From Stratiolaelaps scimitus (Eukaryota; Arthropoda; Arachnida; Mesostigmata; Laelapidae), in NCBI GenBank assembly GCA_019614645.1, contig JABWDB010000009.1, forward strand, positions 3,267,501-3,331,500: a DNA stretch of 64,000 bases. The letters are read 5' to 3'. The notes under the pieces are model-generated. The model made no database searches. It had not been told where the DNA came from and saw only the letters and a list, made by a program, of their open reading frames with translations. The translations under genes and the position numbers were made by a program. Shown in pieces: positions 63,435 to 64,000 of this stretch; the first letter of the stretch is position 1; the number at the start of each line of letters is the position of its first letter.

Positions 63435-64000
63435 ACGGACACTAAACACACGCACACGCATATATACCCGCAGGCGAACGGGGGGGGGGGGGGGGCAGGG
63501 ATTCGTTGTGGCATGGAGGCGGATCGTCCACCACAACCAGCACCGAACGCCGTTGCTTGATTGGTTTGTTGGTCGTTCGGTCAGTTAGTTAGTTAGTTGG
63601 CTGGATTCAGGTCGGCAGCTCCCGCCAGGCTAGGTGGCCACTGTGGCCGATATGAACGGGAAGAAGACAAACATCTTGTCATGCTGCTACTGCTGCTGGT
63701 GATTTTGTCGTTGGTGATGATCGCCGTTTGCTGTAAGAGACACTGACACTCCGTGGTCCCCGTCTCTTCGTTCCTCCGTCGGCTGGCAGAGCGCTTGCCA
63801 TACGGTTGGCCGACACCGCGATCGAGCCGGACACAGCGAGCGGTCGGTGATGGCTGGCCCATCTTCAGATTGCGACGCGCGCTGCACAAAGCATACACCA
63901 TCCCGTAAGCACAAGCCCCAACGTAGCTGATACGGTGTGTCCAACGGTAGCTGGTCCATTTTGTCGCTTGATGACAGGCGGCGGCGTGACACGTTTACGC

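Larger units (their letters stand above)
57550..64000. other. GC islands alternating with AT microsatellites
   Basis: 57.6-58.7 kb carries GCC/GCT-rich sequence. 59.6-60.1 kb and 62.1-64 kb are GC-rich, with a G16 run near 63480 and the CT/GA palindrome. No protein family is recognised. The window ends inside a GC-rich stretch that may continue into a gene. Confidence 0.4.

Overview
The window is eukaryotic nuclear DNA from an animal, most likely an arthropod. Three recognisable genes all have animal orthologues. They show GT-AG introns, A-rich contexts around the start codons and AATAAA poly(A) signals. Their coding exons fill only about 5% of the window. The rest is dense in (AT)n, (GA)n and CAG/CAA/GCT microsatellites and short tRNA-derived retroposons. 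The importin is closest to the arthropod/vertebrate alpha-3/alpha-4 class. A chelicerate such as a parasitiform mite would fit, but that is an impression and not proven by the sequence. There are no prokaryotic operons, CRISPR arrays or phage genes.

Layout. 1-15.5 kb: no confident gene; AT-rich sequence alternates with GC-rich trinucleotide islands (3.6-5.5 and 10.2-11.6 kb), and there is a degenerate reverse-transcriptase-like fragment near 8.0 kb. 15.6-16.7 kb, minus strand: the two 3' exons of mitochondrial ribosomal protein L14. 17-23.4 kb: mostly AT-rich and repetitive. 23.4-25.2 kb, minus strand: importin subunit alpha-3/4 in one coding exon, with a 5' UTR intron acceptor just upstream. 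25.2-29.4 kb: a GC-rich, CAG-rich interval between importin alpha and the next gene, which point away from each other. 29.4-33.05 kb, plus strand: UTP4/cirhin in four coding exons that join in frame to a 631-residue protein. 33-64 kb: no recognisable protein gene; several CAG/GCT-rich GC islands (35, 39-43, 44-45.5, 48.4-50.5, 52-53, 57.6-58.7, 62-64 kb) look like possible 5' exons or promoters. The best coding candidates there are a signal-peptide ORF running into a consensus splice donor at 49.7 kb, a second signal-peptide ORF at 52.6 kb, and a minus-strand exon-like ORF at 49.4 kb.

The three clear genes are housekeeping genes: mitochondrial translation, nuclear import and early 18S rRNA processing. 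Nothing suggests they act as one system. The most unusual content is in the repeats. A roughly 60-bp A-tailed retroposon of unknown parent RNA has a perfect 15-bp target-site duplication at 12.4 kb and a second copy at 53.4 kb. A tRNA-like SINE family has several copies, one ending in repeated TTTACC-type units. Long near-perfect hairpins enclose AT microsatellites at 21.6 and 57.4 kb. I did not find a convincing new multi-gene system.
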